This document shows positions 56,884 through 64,000 of a stretch of 64,000 nt of DNA, one piece after another. The notes beneath the pieces were generated by a model, which searched no databases, was not told the DNA's origin, and was given only the letters and a program-made list of their open reading frames with translations. Numbering within the stretch: position 1 is the first letter of the stretch; each line of letters opens with the position of its first letter. Origin of the DNA: Rhizobium sp. ZPR4 (GTDB lineage Bacteria; Pseudomonadota; Alphaproteobacteria; Rhizobiales; Rhizobiaceae). Both the position numbers and the translations under genes were made by a program. The DNA is taken from assembly GCF_040215725.1 (NCBI RefSeq), contig NZ_CP157968.1, positions 186,001 to 250,000 on the forward strand, read 5' to 3'.

Positions 56884-58137
56884 TCAGTTGATGCCGGCGG
56901 ACTTTTCGAAAGCGCGGACGTCCTTCAATTCCGGATCCGGCGACGGTGCGCAGCCGGAAACAACCTTCCACTTCCCGCCCTCCGCGACGGCCATGCGCGT
57001 CGTCGAATTGGCGTTATGGCGCGGCTGGCCATCGCCGAAATACCAGGGAGCGCAGAAGATATCGCTCTTGAAGTCCTTGATCCCTCGTACGGCAGCAGAG
57101 GCGGTCTCGCGATCGATCTTGGCCGGATCGAGCGTCATCAGCGCCTTCTCGGCGATACGAGCCGCCAGATAACCGGCCTGGGCGAAGGTATCGCGCGGGT
57201 CGGACTTCTGGCCGTACTGATCCATGACGGCGAGCCAGTTCTGATTGTCCGGCGTCGTTGCCTCGAGATCATTGAACTCCATGTTGACATAGAACTTGCC
57301 GTCCCAGCCGGAGCCGATGGTGGACGGAACCGAGAGATCATAGGCAGAGGCAGCGCTCAGGAAGGTGATCGTCTGGTTGAGGCCCTGCTCTTCGGCAGCC
57401 GTCAGCAACGGCACGGCCACGCCTTTGGAAAGACCAAGAACGATGACATCCGGCTTGCTGGCAGCGGCCTGCAGGATGATGGACGTGGCATCAGCAGAGC
57501 CGGGGTCCATCAGGATCGTCTGGGCGGCAAAGCCCTTTTCCTTGGCAAGCAACATCACACCATCGCAGGACCAGGTGCCGACATTCGGGATATTGGGGCC
57601 GATGCAGACCACGGACTTGGCATTCAGCTTGTCGAGCGCATAGCCCATGGCGCCGAGCATCGAGACGCGCGGCCCGGCATTGGTCGGCGCATAATTCTCC
57701 GCAAAATAGCACTCACGCGGCACACCGACGCCGGCAACAACAAGAATGCCCGACTTCTTGTAGAAATCGGCATTGGCGCCGCATTCGACATAGCTGGAAT
57801 TGCCGACCATCAGCACGGCCTTCTCGTCGTTGACGAGCTTTGCGGCCAGCTGCGCGGCGATTTCCGGGTTCCATTGGTCATCCTCGACCAGATATTTGAC
57901 CGGCCGGCCCTTGATGCCACCATTGGCGTTCAGGCAATCGAAATAGGCCTTCGCCGCCTTGGTGGAGTTTGAAAAGTCGTCCGGCCCGGTCTTGCCGGTG
58001 ATGGCACCGATGACGATCGGCTCGCCGGTGGCGGCCTTGCCACTATTGTCGCCGCAGGATGCGGCTGCATGCGCACTGAATGCAGAGGCGAGCATTAGAA
58101 AAAGGCTGATCGCCAGCCCTCTCAGATTGATAGGCAT
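56884..58137 (-). CDS. branched-chain-type ABC transporter substrate-binding protein
   Basis: A 417-residue periplasmic protein. Residues 1-26 are a signal peptide (MPINLRGLAISLFLML...AHAA). The type I binding fold includes GEPIVIGAITGKTGPDDFSN, LNANGGIKGRPVKYLVEDDQ and DVIVLGLSKGVAVPLLTAA. CGGGAGGAAACA precedes the ATG. It lies between the GMC oxidoreductase gene and livH. The family binds amino acids, amides, aromatic acids and amines; the ligand here is unknown. Confidence 0.9.
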   Translation of the reverse strand: MPINLRGLAISLFLMLASAFSAHAAASCGDNSGKAATGEPIVIGAITGKTGPDDFSNSTKAAKAYFDCLNANGGIKGRPVKYLVEDDQWNPEIAAQLAAKLVNDEKAVLMVGNSSYVECGANADFYKKSGILVVAGVGVPRECYFAENYAPTNAGPRVSMLGAMGYALDKLNAKSVVCIGPNIPNVGTWSCDGVMLLAKEKGFAAQTILMDPGSADATSIILQAAASKPDVIVLGLSKGVAVPLLTAAEEQGLNQTITFLSAASAYDLSVPSTIGSGWDGKFYVNMEFNDLEATTPDNQNWLAVMDQYGQKSDPRDTFAQAGYLAARIAEKALMTLDPAKIDRETASAAVRGIKDFKSDIFCAPWYFGDGQPRHNANSTTRMAVAEGGKWKVVSGCAPSPDPELKDVRAFEKSAGIN

Positions 58138-58187
58138 TGTTTCCTCCCGGTGTGTTGTCCCGTTCCCCACGGGCTCTTTGCTTTCCT

Positions 58188-58210
58188 GATTTCCGGCTCA
58201 GCCGGAAATC
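58188..58210 (-). terminator. hairpin spanning the GMC oxidoreductase stop codon
   Basis: A perfect 10-bp stem, GATTTCCGGC (58188-58197) with GCCGGAAATC (58201-58210); the three-base loop is the stop codon of the GMC gene. It lacks a T-run. It probably separates expression of the aldehyde dehydrogenase/GMC pair from the liv genes. Confidence 0.55.
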
Positions 58211-59793
58211 GCCTTTCCAGTCATGAAGGCCGCAGCCTTTGCCGCAATCATCATTGTCGGGGCATTGGTGTTGCCGGATACCAGGGTCGGCATGACGGAG
58301 GCGTCGCAGACGCGCAGCCCCTCGATCCCGCGCACCTTCAAATCCGGCCCGACGACGGCCATGCGATCATCCGCGCGGCCCATGCGCGCAGTTCCCGCCG
58401 GGTGAAACACTGTCTTGCAGGATTGACGGATGTAATCACGCAGCGCTTCGGGATCCTTCTCCACGCCTGGCTTCGGCAGGACGCGGCGCTTGACCAGCTT
58501 GGCAAGCGCTGGGGCATCGAGGATGCGGATCGCCGTTTCGACGCCGCGCACCAGAGTTTCAAGGTCGGCGGGGTCGGAAAGCAGATTGGCGTTGAAATCC
58601 GTCTGCTCGGACGGATTTTTGCCCCTCAGCTTTATCCAGCCGCGCGAACGCGGCCGCAGGTAGCATGGCCCGATGCTCAGGCCATGACCGGCCTCCGGTT
58701 CGCGATCGACAAAGCCGATCAGGACAGGCAGGACATGGAACTGCACATCCGGCTGCCCGGTGCCGGCGGTATCGATGAAACCGCCGCACTCGACGACATT
58801 GGACGACAGGAGCCCGCGATGCGAGGTCAGATAGCGCAGCATGTGGCCGGCGGCCCGCAGCCCCTTGTCGTGGCCGAGGATCGAGATCGGCTCGCGCGTC
58901 TCGCCCTGCACCGGCACTTCCAGGTGGTCCTGATAATTGGCCCCGACGCCAGGCAGGTCGGCGACGACCTTGATGCCGAGCGAGGAAAGATGTTCGCCAT
59001 CGCCAATGCCTGATAGTTGCAGGATCTTCGGCGTGGCAATGGCGCCGGCAGTCAGCGCAATCTCGCGGGATGCCTTGAAGATCGTGCCGTCGAGCAATTC
59101 CACTCCAACGGCCTTCTGCCCCTCGAACAGGATGCGGGCAACCTTGCGCTCTGTGAGCACGGTCAGGTTCGCCCGCTTCTCCGCTTCGCGCAAAAAGGCC
59201 TGTGCCGAACTCCAGCGCCGACCGCCATAGGTGGTGCTCTGATAGAAGCCGACGCCGGCCTGATCCGCGCCGTTGAAATCGTCATTATGCGGAATGCCGA
59301 TTTCGGTTGCCGCCTGGATGAAGGCCTCGCTCAGCGGATGACGATGACGGGGATCGGAAACGCGCAGGCTACCCTTGCTGCCGTGGTACTCGCCGTTCAG
59401 CCGCTCGTTGTTCTCAAGCGACCGGAAGGCCGGCAGCACATCCTCGTAGGACCAGCCCTGGCAGCCCATCTGTGACCAGGTGTCATAGTCGTTGCGATGG
59501 CCGCGAATATAGATCATCGCGTTCACGGAGCTGCCACCGCCAAGCACATTACCCTGCGGCACGATGCTCGGCCGCCCGTTCAGGCCCTTGTCGGGGTTCG
59601 AGGCATAAGGGTGAATGTCGATGCCCTTGCCCAGCACCTTGAAGAAGGTCGCGGGGATATGGATCCATGGGTCCGAATCTCGGCGCCCGGATTCGATCAG
59701 CAGCACCTTATGCGCCGGATTTTCCGAAAGCCGGTTTGCCAGCACGCAGCCTGAGGAGCCGCCACCGACGATGATGTAATCGTAGCTCGTCAT
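58198..59793 (-). CDS. GMC family oxidoreductase (choline-dehydrogenase-like alcohol oxidase/dehydrogenase)
   Basis: A 531-residue FAD enzyme. The N-terminal dinucleotide fold YDYIIVGGGSSGCVLANRLS is followed by the GMC signatures NVLGGGSSVNAMIYIRGH and ALTAGAIATPKILQLSGIG. The catalytic His is in VFHPAGTARMG and the catalytic Asn in SGNTNAPTMMIA. It oxidises a primary alcohol to an aldehyde, passing electrons to oxygen or a quinone. The aldehyde dehydrogenase three bases upstream would complete oxidation to the acid. In this island tyrosol-like aromatic alcohols are plausible substrates. Confidence 0.9.
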   Translation of the reverse strand: MTSYDYIIVGGGSSGCVLANRLSENPAHKVLLIESGRRDSDPWIHIPATFFKVLGKGIDIHPYASNPDKGLNGRPSIVPQGNVLGGGSSVNAMIYIRGHRNDYDTWSQMGCQGWSYEDVLPAFRSLENNERLNGEYHGSKGSLRVSDPRHRHPLSEAFIQAATEIGIPHNDDFNGADQAGVGFYQSTTYGGRRWSSAQAFLREAEKRANLTVLTERKVARILFEGQKAVGVELLDGTIFKASREIALTAGAIATPKILQLSGIGDGEHLSSLGIKVVADLPGVGANYQDHLEVPVQGETREPISILGHDKGLRAAGHMLRYLTSHRGLLSSNVVECGGFIDTAGTGQPDVQFHVLPVLIGFVDREPEAGHGLSIGPCYLRPRSRGWIKLRGKNPSEQTDFNANLLSDPADLETLVRGVETAIRILDAPALAKLVKRRVLPKPGVEKDPEALRDYIRQSCKTVFHPAGTARMGRADDRMAVVGPDLKVRGIEGLRVCDASVMPTLVSGNTNAPTMMIAAKAAAFMTGKAISG

Positions 59794-59796
59794 GGC

Positions 59797-61203
59797 TCAG
59801 CTCAATACGGTCTGGATGGTCGTGAATTCCTTCAGCCCTTCCGCGCCGAATTCGACGCCGATGCCGGACTGCTTCACCCCACCGAAAGGCGCATTCGGCT
59901 GGATCGTGCCGTGCTTGTTGATCCAGACCGAGCCGCATTCGAGCTGCAGGGCATAGCGCTTCGCCTTCTCCGCATCGGAGGACCAGACGGAGCCGCCAAG
60001 ACCAGCCGGATTTTGATTGGCGCGCGCGACCACCTCATCGATGTCGCTGTAGCGGATGATCGGCAGGGCGGGACCGAACTGTTCCTCATCGACCAGCCGC
60101 ACGCCATGGTCGACATCGGCAACGAGCGTGATCGGATAGAAATAGCCCGGGCGATCCATCGGCGCCCCACCGGTCAGGATACGACCGCCATTGGCGCGCG
60201 CATCCTCGACAAGTTCACGCACCTTGTTGAACTGCATCTCGTTCTGCACCGGACCGAGAATGCTCGCATCGTCCAGGCCATCACCGACGACGATCCTGGA
60301 GGCGTAGTCCGCAAGACCGCGGCACACCTCTTCATAGATACTGTCATGCACATAGAGACGCTTCAGCGCCGCACAGGTCTGGCCGTTGTTGATGAAGGCG
60401 CCCCAGAAGAGGCCTTCGACTATGGCTTTCGGATCGGCATCAGGCAGAACGATGCCGGCATCATTGCCGCCGAGTTCCAGCGTCAGACGCTTCAGGGTGG
60501 CAACCGCCGAGGCCATAATCTTCTTGCCGGTTTCCGTCGAGCCTGTGAAGGTCATCTTGGCGATACCGGGATGAGCGGAAAGTGCGGCACCAATGCTATT
60601 TTCGCCAGTGACGACGTTGACGACGCCGGGCGGCAGAACTTCGCTCATGATCTCGACCAGGCGAATGGTCGATAGCGGCGTCAGAGGCGACGGCTTGATG
60701 ACGACAGTGTTGCCGGCACGAACGGCCGGAACGATATGCCAGCAGGCGATCATCACGGGCCAGTTCCAGGGCGTGATCGAACCGACGACGCCGATCGGCT
60801 TGCGATGCAGCTCGACGCGGCCCTCATTGTCATCCTGTAATATCTCGACCGGCAGATCGAGTTCGGCGGTGTGGCGGGTCCAGGCGAGCGCGCCGCCGAT
60901 CTCGAAGCGTGAGCCGAGACCATTCAGCGGCTTGCCCTGCTCACGCGTCAGGAGTTGGGCCAGCTCCTCGCCATGCTCGTTGATTTTTTCGGCAACGGCG
61001 CGGCAGGCATTGGCACGATCCTCGCTCGATACCTGCGACCAGCTTTTGAAGGCTTCCGCCGCCGCGGCAACGGCACGATCGAGATCCGCTTCGCTCGCGA
61101 GCGGCATGAAGCCGACCACGTCGCCATTCGAGGGATTGGCAACCGGTGCATGATGGGACGTGGCAACAGGCTCGCCACCGATAAGCAGGGTATACTGCTT
61201 CAC
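59797..61203 (-). CDS. aldehyde dehydrogenase
   Basis: A 468-residue NAD(P)-dependent aldehyde dehydrogenase. It has the catalytic Glu in LTLELGGNDAGIVL, the catalytic Cys in FINNGQTCAALKRLYV and the cofactor turn FTGSTETGKKIM. It is cotranscribed with the GMC oxidoreductase and lies next to a FeaR-like regulator, an arrangement echoing FeaR/FeaB of phenylethylamine breakdown. Oxidation of an arylacetaldehyde is therefore likely but not proven. GGGAGG precedes the ATG. Confidence 0.88.
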   Translation of the reverse strand: MKQYTLLIGGEPVATSHHAPVANPSNGDVVGFMPLASEADLDRAVAAAAEAFKSWSQVSSEDRANACRAVAEKINEHGEELAQLLTREQGKPLNGLGSRFEIGGALAWTRHTAELDLPVEILQDDNEGRVELHRKPIGVVGSITPWNWPVMIACWHIVPAVRAGNTVVIKPSPLTPLSTIRLVEIMSEVLPPGVVNVVTGENSIGAALSAHPGIAKMTFTGSTETGKKIMASAVATLKRLTLELGGNDAGIVLPDADPKAIVEGLFWGAFINNGQTCAALKRLYVHDSIYEEVCRGLADYASRIVVGDGLDDASILGPVQNEMQFNKVRELVEDARANGGRILTGGAPMDRPGYFYPITLVADVDHGVRLVDEEQFGPALPIIRYSDIDEVVARANQNPAGLGGSVWSSDAEKAKRYALQLECGSVWINKHGTIQPNAPFGGVKQSGIGVEFGAEGLKEFTTIQTVLS

Positions 61204-61281
61204 GACATTTTCCTCCCGTGACTTTCGGAAGGACTATGGCTGCTACCGCAAAACCCGTCTTGGGGAGAAACGCGCCTCGTC

Positions 61282-61314
61282 TTGGACTGGAGCGCAGATT
61301 GCGCTTCAGTCCAA
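61282..61314 (-). terminator. terminator of the FeaR-like gene
   Basis: TTGGACTG-G-AGCGCA (61282-61296) pairs with TGCGCT-T-CAGTCCAA (61300-61314), a 15-position stem with one G-T, overlapping the last codons of the regulator. It separates the regulator from the downstream aldehyde dehydrogenase gene. Confidence 0.65.
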
Positions 61315-62292
61315 TCTATGCGCCGGCTCGACAGCCCGAAGCAGCTCGCTCGGCGCGCAATCGAACAATTCCTTGAAGCTGCGATTGAAATAGGAAATGT
61401 CGTTGAACCCGGCCGAATAAGCGACCTCGGCTATCGTCGTCGGATTGCGCTGCTCTTTCAGCTGCTCGATCTTTTCTCGCGCAAAGCGCAACCGCTTGTC
61501 GCGAATGACTGTAGTGCAGGTCATGCCCATGCCTTGGAAATCCTGCTGCAGAGTACGGATCGAAACGCCGAGCCGCGTCGCCAGCCACTTGGCGCTGAGA
61601 TCGCTGTCCGTAAGGTGCTTGTCGATCAGGATATCGACCATCTGCATGCGCTTGCTGGCGCTTTCATGCAAAGAAGTCAGGCTCGTTGTCTGAGCGCCGG
61701 TCGACAGGAACGCCTGGCGGGTCGTGTCGAACATCAGCTGACGAAGATAGGGGGAGGCTGCTTCGTTATCCGGCGTGGTCATCATCTTGGCAATCAATGC
61801 ACGCAGCATCATGGCCATAGGGTCGCTGGCTTCCAGCTTGCGCGCAACATCAAAATCGATCTTGCTGTTCGAGTACATCAGCTGCCGGGGCAGATGCAGC
61901 GACAGATGGTTGGAGAAGTGCCCGCGGAAATAGAAGGTTGTCGGCCGCGTCGAATCGACAAGAATGCATTCGCCGACATCGAGAATATTCTGCTGGCCGG
62001 AATGTTCGACGCCGCAGACACCCTCAAGCTGCAGGATCAAAAACAGATGCTCGTTGGCATCGCGGCGAATGTCCTCCCAATCGCGGTGGACATAATCGAG
62101 ATCGTTGGAAACATGGGCGAACTCCATGCCGCAGACGTCGATGCGGCTGGCCGTGCCGATAACGCTATCACCGCGCTGCATACTGTGCGGATTGAAGTTG
62201 CCGCAAATGCTTTGAAGGTCGTCAACCCACTGGTCGTAGGGTGTCGGCGCCCAGGTCCGGTCAACCAGGCTGCGGTTCTGCAACAGGTCCAA
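61306..62292 (-). CDS. FeaR-like AraC family regulator
   Basis: A 328-residue regulator whose N-terminal half resembles FeaR, the activator of tynA/feaB for tyramine and phenylethylamine use. The matching segments are WVDDLQSICGNFNPHSM and SRIDVCGMEFAHVSND, then LDVGECILVDSTRPTTFYF. The C-terminal domain holds LSAKWLATRLGVSIRTLQQD and IAEVAYSAGFNDISYFNRSF. The start is a TTG at 62292 preceded by GGGAGG with good spacing; the next in-frame ATG is inside the conserved domain. A probable HpaR site lies in its promoter region. It likely activates the aldehyde dehydrogenase/GMC/liv genes downstream. Confidence 0.86.
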   Translation of the reverse strand: MDLLQNRSLVDRTWAPTPYDQWVDDLQSICGNFNPHSMQRGDSVIGTASRIDVCGMEFAHVSNDLDYVHRDWEDIRRDANEHLFLILQLEGVCGVEHSGQQNILDVGECILVDSTRPTTFYFRGHFSNHLSLHLPRQLMYSNSKIDFDVARKLEASDPMAMMLRALIAKMMTTPDNEAASPYLRQLMFDTTRQAFLSTGAQTTSLTSLHESASKRMQMVDILIDKHLTDSDLSAKWLATRLGVSIRTLQQDFQGMGMTCTTVIRDKRLRFAREKIEQLKEQRNPTTIAEVAYSAGFNDISYFNRSFKELFDCAPSELLRAVEPAHRLD

Positions 62293-62353
62293 CTCCGCCT
62301 CCCAACAGTGTCAGCACTATGGAAGACTGCTACAGATCCCCTGACGCGTCAAT

Positions 62354-62373
62354 CAAATACTTAACACATTAAC
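62354..62373 (-). promoter_or_regulatory. putative HpaR operator before the FeaR-like gene
   Basis: On the minus strand GTTAATGTGTTAAGTATTTG matches the site before hpaF at 18 of 20 positions. It lies in the 96-base gap between hpaR and the FeaR-like gene. It suggests that the lower pathway and this activator respond to the same MarR-type repressor. Confidence 0.65.
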
Positions 62374-62388
62374 GAAATCAAGGGGCGT

Positions 62389-62874
62389 TCATTCCTCGCC
62401 GCCCGAGCCGTTCTCCAATTTCAACGAAGCAAGCTCCTCCAGCATGTCGAGAAGCTTTTCGACACGCTCCTCGCCGAAGCGGGCATCGATATCGGCGTAG
62501 ACTTTCTGGCTCTCCGGCATGACGTCCTCGACGATCGCCTGCCCCGCCGAGGTGATCTGCAGCAGCACCCTGCGTCCGTCGGCATCATCCTTGTGCTTGG
62601 TGATGAAGCCGCGCTCCTCAAGAGAGCGGATCATGCGCGTCAGGCTTGGCGCCAGAATGGATGCCTTGTCCGCAAGTTCCGTCGCATCGAGCTTGCCGCC
62701 CTCATAAAGAACGCGAATGACGCGCCATTGCTGCTCGGTCACGTCATGCGCCGCCAAGATCGGCCGGAAATGGCTCATGACCGCTTCGCGGGCGCGCAGA
62801 AGTCCGATTGCCAGAGAACGGCGGCGATCCCGCAGTGGCCGCTGTTTGACATCACTGTCTGTCTTATTTTGCAT
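62389..62874 (-). CDS. hpaR: homoprotocatechuate-degradation regulator HpaR (MarR family)
   Basis: A 161-residue MarR protein. SLAIGLLRAREAVMSHFRPI followed by LAAHDVTEQQWRVIRVLYE closely follows HpaR. The recognition helix is in ASILAPSLTRMIRSLEERG and the wing in DADGRRVLLQITSAGQ. In enterobacteria HpaR represses the meta-cleavage operon until 4-hydroxyphenylacetate or homoprotocatechuate binds. I start at 62874 (MQNKTDSD); an upstream ATG at 62925 is less family-like. The C-terminus is acidic. Confidence 0.9.
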   Translation of the reverse strand: MQNKTDSDVKQRPLRDRRRSLAIGLLRAREAVMSHFRPILAAHDVTEQQWRVIRVLYEGGKLDATELADKASILAPSLTRMIRSLEERGFITKHKDDADGRRVLLQITSAGQAIVEDVMPESQKVYADIDARFGEERVEKLLDMLEELASLKLENGSGGEE

Positions 62875-63048
62875 GTGCGCATATTCGCCTGAATTAAGAT
62901 TCCCACTGATTAACATGAGAATCATTCAGCGCAAGGCGATTGCCGGATACTCCGACAGCTCAACGTTCTCAATTTCGAGAGTTCGCTTCCCGCACTCCTG
63001 CCGACCGCGAGCGGTCGCCTCAAGCTGAACCGAGACCTTCAGGGTGTT

Positions 63049-64000
63049 CTAGGGAGCAGCCGCCGGCAAAATGAATCTGTTGAGTATCGCATCGCCGATC
63101 CCGTCTGCCGCCGGGTTTCCATAAAGTCCGGCATGAATGAGTACCACCATGTCAAGCGAGGGGATGATCACCAGATGTTGCCCGCCATAACCGAAACCCG
63201 CCGCCCAATCCACTTGACGTTGGTTCACCAGGGAACGCCCCAGCCAGAACTGAAAACCATAGAAATATGAGCCGGGACCGTTGATCTGAGGCGTCGTTGC
63301 TTGCTGTATCCACGCTGCCGGCACGATCTGCTGGCCGTGCCACATGCCTTTGTTAAGTACGAGCTGGCCGATCTTGAGTGTATCGCCAGGCAGCAACCGA
63401 AGCCCGGATGCCGCTACCGGCGCTCCGATTTTAGGATAGGGAGCCCATTCGGCATTTGAAATGCCGAGTGGCTTGAACAGATTCTCCTCGGCCAGTTGGT
63501 CGATCGTTTTCCCGGTCGCCTGATGCAGCACGCAGGCAATCAGGGCAGCGGAGCCACCGCTATAGTTCCAGACCGAACCCGGCGAATGCTGGACAGGCTG
63601 TTCGAGCACGAAGCGACAAGGGTCGGCGGCACGATCCATGCGGGTTTCGCTGTTCTCGGGGTTGCCGTAAGGCAGATGCTCGTTCCAGGTCAGCCCACTC
63701 GACATTGTCAGTAAATCGCGCAACCTAACGCGATCTTTCTCGGGCGAGCGAAGATCGGCATAGTTTGGCAGCAGTGCAAAAACAGGTTGATCGATGTCAT
63801 GCACCCAACCCTTATCGATCCCTATGCCGAGAACCAGTGAAACGACGCTCTTGCTTATCGAGCGGAGATCGTGGGGGACCGTGGGTCCGAAGGTGACATC
63901 ACCGAGCTGCTGCCCCCACTTCTCGTCGGAGCCGGAGTAGTATTGCTCAAAGATCAGTTTGCCGTGCCGCGCCACAAGAATGGCATGCACATTGTTTTCT
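63049..64000 (-). CDS. serine hydrolase, class C beta-lactamase-like (cut by window edge)
   Basis: The frame continues past the right edge (ENNVHAILVARHGKLIFEQY reads through 64000), so the N-terminus, probably with a signal peptide, is missing. About 317 residues are visible. The catalytic S-x-x-K is RSISKSVVS, the second motif is YSGGSAALIA in place of Y-x-N, and the third is GFGYGGQHL. This fits the penicillin-binding/esterase group of class C-like hydrolases. The true substrate is unknown. It is not obviously part of the aromatic island. Confidence 0.85.
   Translation of the reverse strand, partial: ENNVHAILVARHGKLIFEQYYSGSDEKWGQQLGDVTFGPTVPHDLRSISKSVVSLVLGIGIDKGWVHDIDQPVFALLPNYADLRSPEKDRVRLRDLLTMSSGLTWNEHLPYGNPENSETRMDRAADPCRFVLEQPVQHSPGSVWNYSGGSAALIACVLHQATGKTIDQLAEENLFKPLGISNAEWAPYPKIGAPVAASGLRLLPGDTLKIGQLVLNKGMWHGQQIVPAAWIQQATTPQINGPGSYFYGFQFWLGRSLVNQRQVDWAAGFGYGGQHLVIIPSLDMVVLIHAGLYGNPAADGIGDAILNRFILPAAAP

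Overview
The window looks like chromosome or a large replicon of a Rhizobium/Agrobacterium-type alphaproteobacterium. GC content is high, and there are many CUT1 and branched-chain-type ABC transporters, GntR/LacI/IclR/AraC regulators next to catabolic genes, and a NrdHIEF ribonucleotide reductase under a cobalamin riboswitch. No rRNA, tRNA, insertion sequence, phage gene or CRISPR array was seen. The assignment is by general gene content, not by a marker gene.

Left part (1-9800): the end of a Tim44-like protein, a small unknown protein, HU, a glycerophosphodiester phosphodiesterase, then nrdHIEF on the minus strand. The nrd leader has a -35/-10 promoter, a NrdR-like box lying on the -10, and a complete cobalamin riboswitch. 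A periplasmic AztD-like zinc-chaperone gene reads divergently from overlapping Zur-like palindromes. An acyltransferase-3 membrane protein follows.

Sugar section (10000-21300): a LacI-regulated CUT1 ABC operon carries an ADP-ribosylglycohydrolase-family enzyme between the permeases and the ATPase. It contains a perfect 404-bp tandem duplication across the lacI/binding-protein junction. Next comes a hexuronate-type module: GntR regulator, MFS transporter and mannonate dehydratase, with an inverted-repeat operator.

Mixed section (21300-31300): FUSC membrane protein, DUF1269 protein, CPA1 Na+/H+ antiporter, several small unknown proteins, an SfnG-like flavin monooxygenase, a putative glycosyltransferase, and a phytanoyl-CoA-dioxygenase-family protein with a divergent AraC regulator.

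Aromatic section (30400-62900): this is nearly one continuous 4-hydroxyphenylacetate (homoprotocatechuate) catabolic island. HpaBC hydroxylates 4-hydroxyphenylacetate. HpaD, HpaE, HpaF, HpaG, HpaH, HpaI and a succinate-semialdehyde dehydrogenase carry the ring-cleavage product to pyruvate and succinate. HpaR (MarR) probably controls this, because an 18/20 matching site occurs before hpaF and before a FeaR-like gene. Upstream feeder modules are embedded in the island: (a) an APC permease, aldehyde dehydrogenase, IclR, Tm-1-like protein, HAD hydrolase, omega-aminotransferase, and a kinase paired with a phospholyase-type PLP enzyme; (b) SDR, MoaF and NTF2-like proteins; (c) two FeaR-like AraC regulators, a GMC oxidoreductase, an aldehyde dehydrogenase and a complete Liv-type ABC importer. 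I infer that these modules turn aromatic amines, amino alcohols or alcohols into 4-hydroxyphenylacetate. The kinase/phospholyase pair is the most interesting and least proven part. The window ends inside a serine beta-lactamase-like hydrolase.
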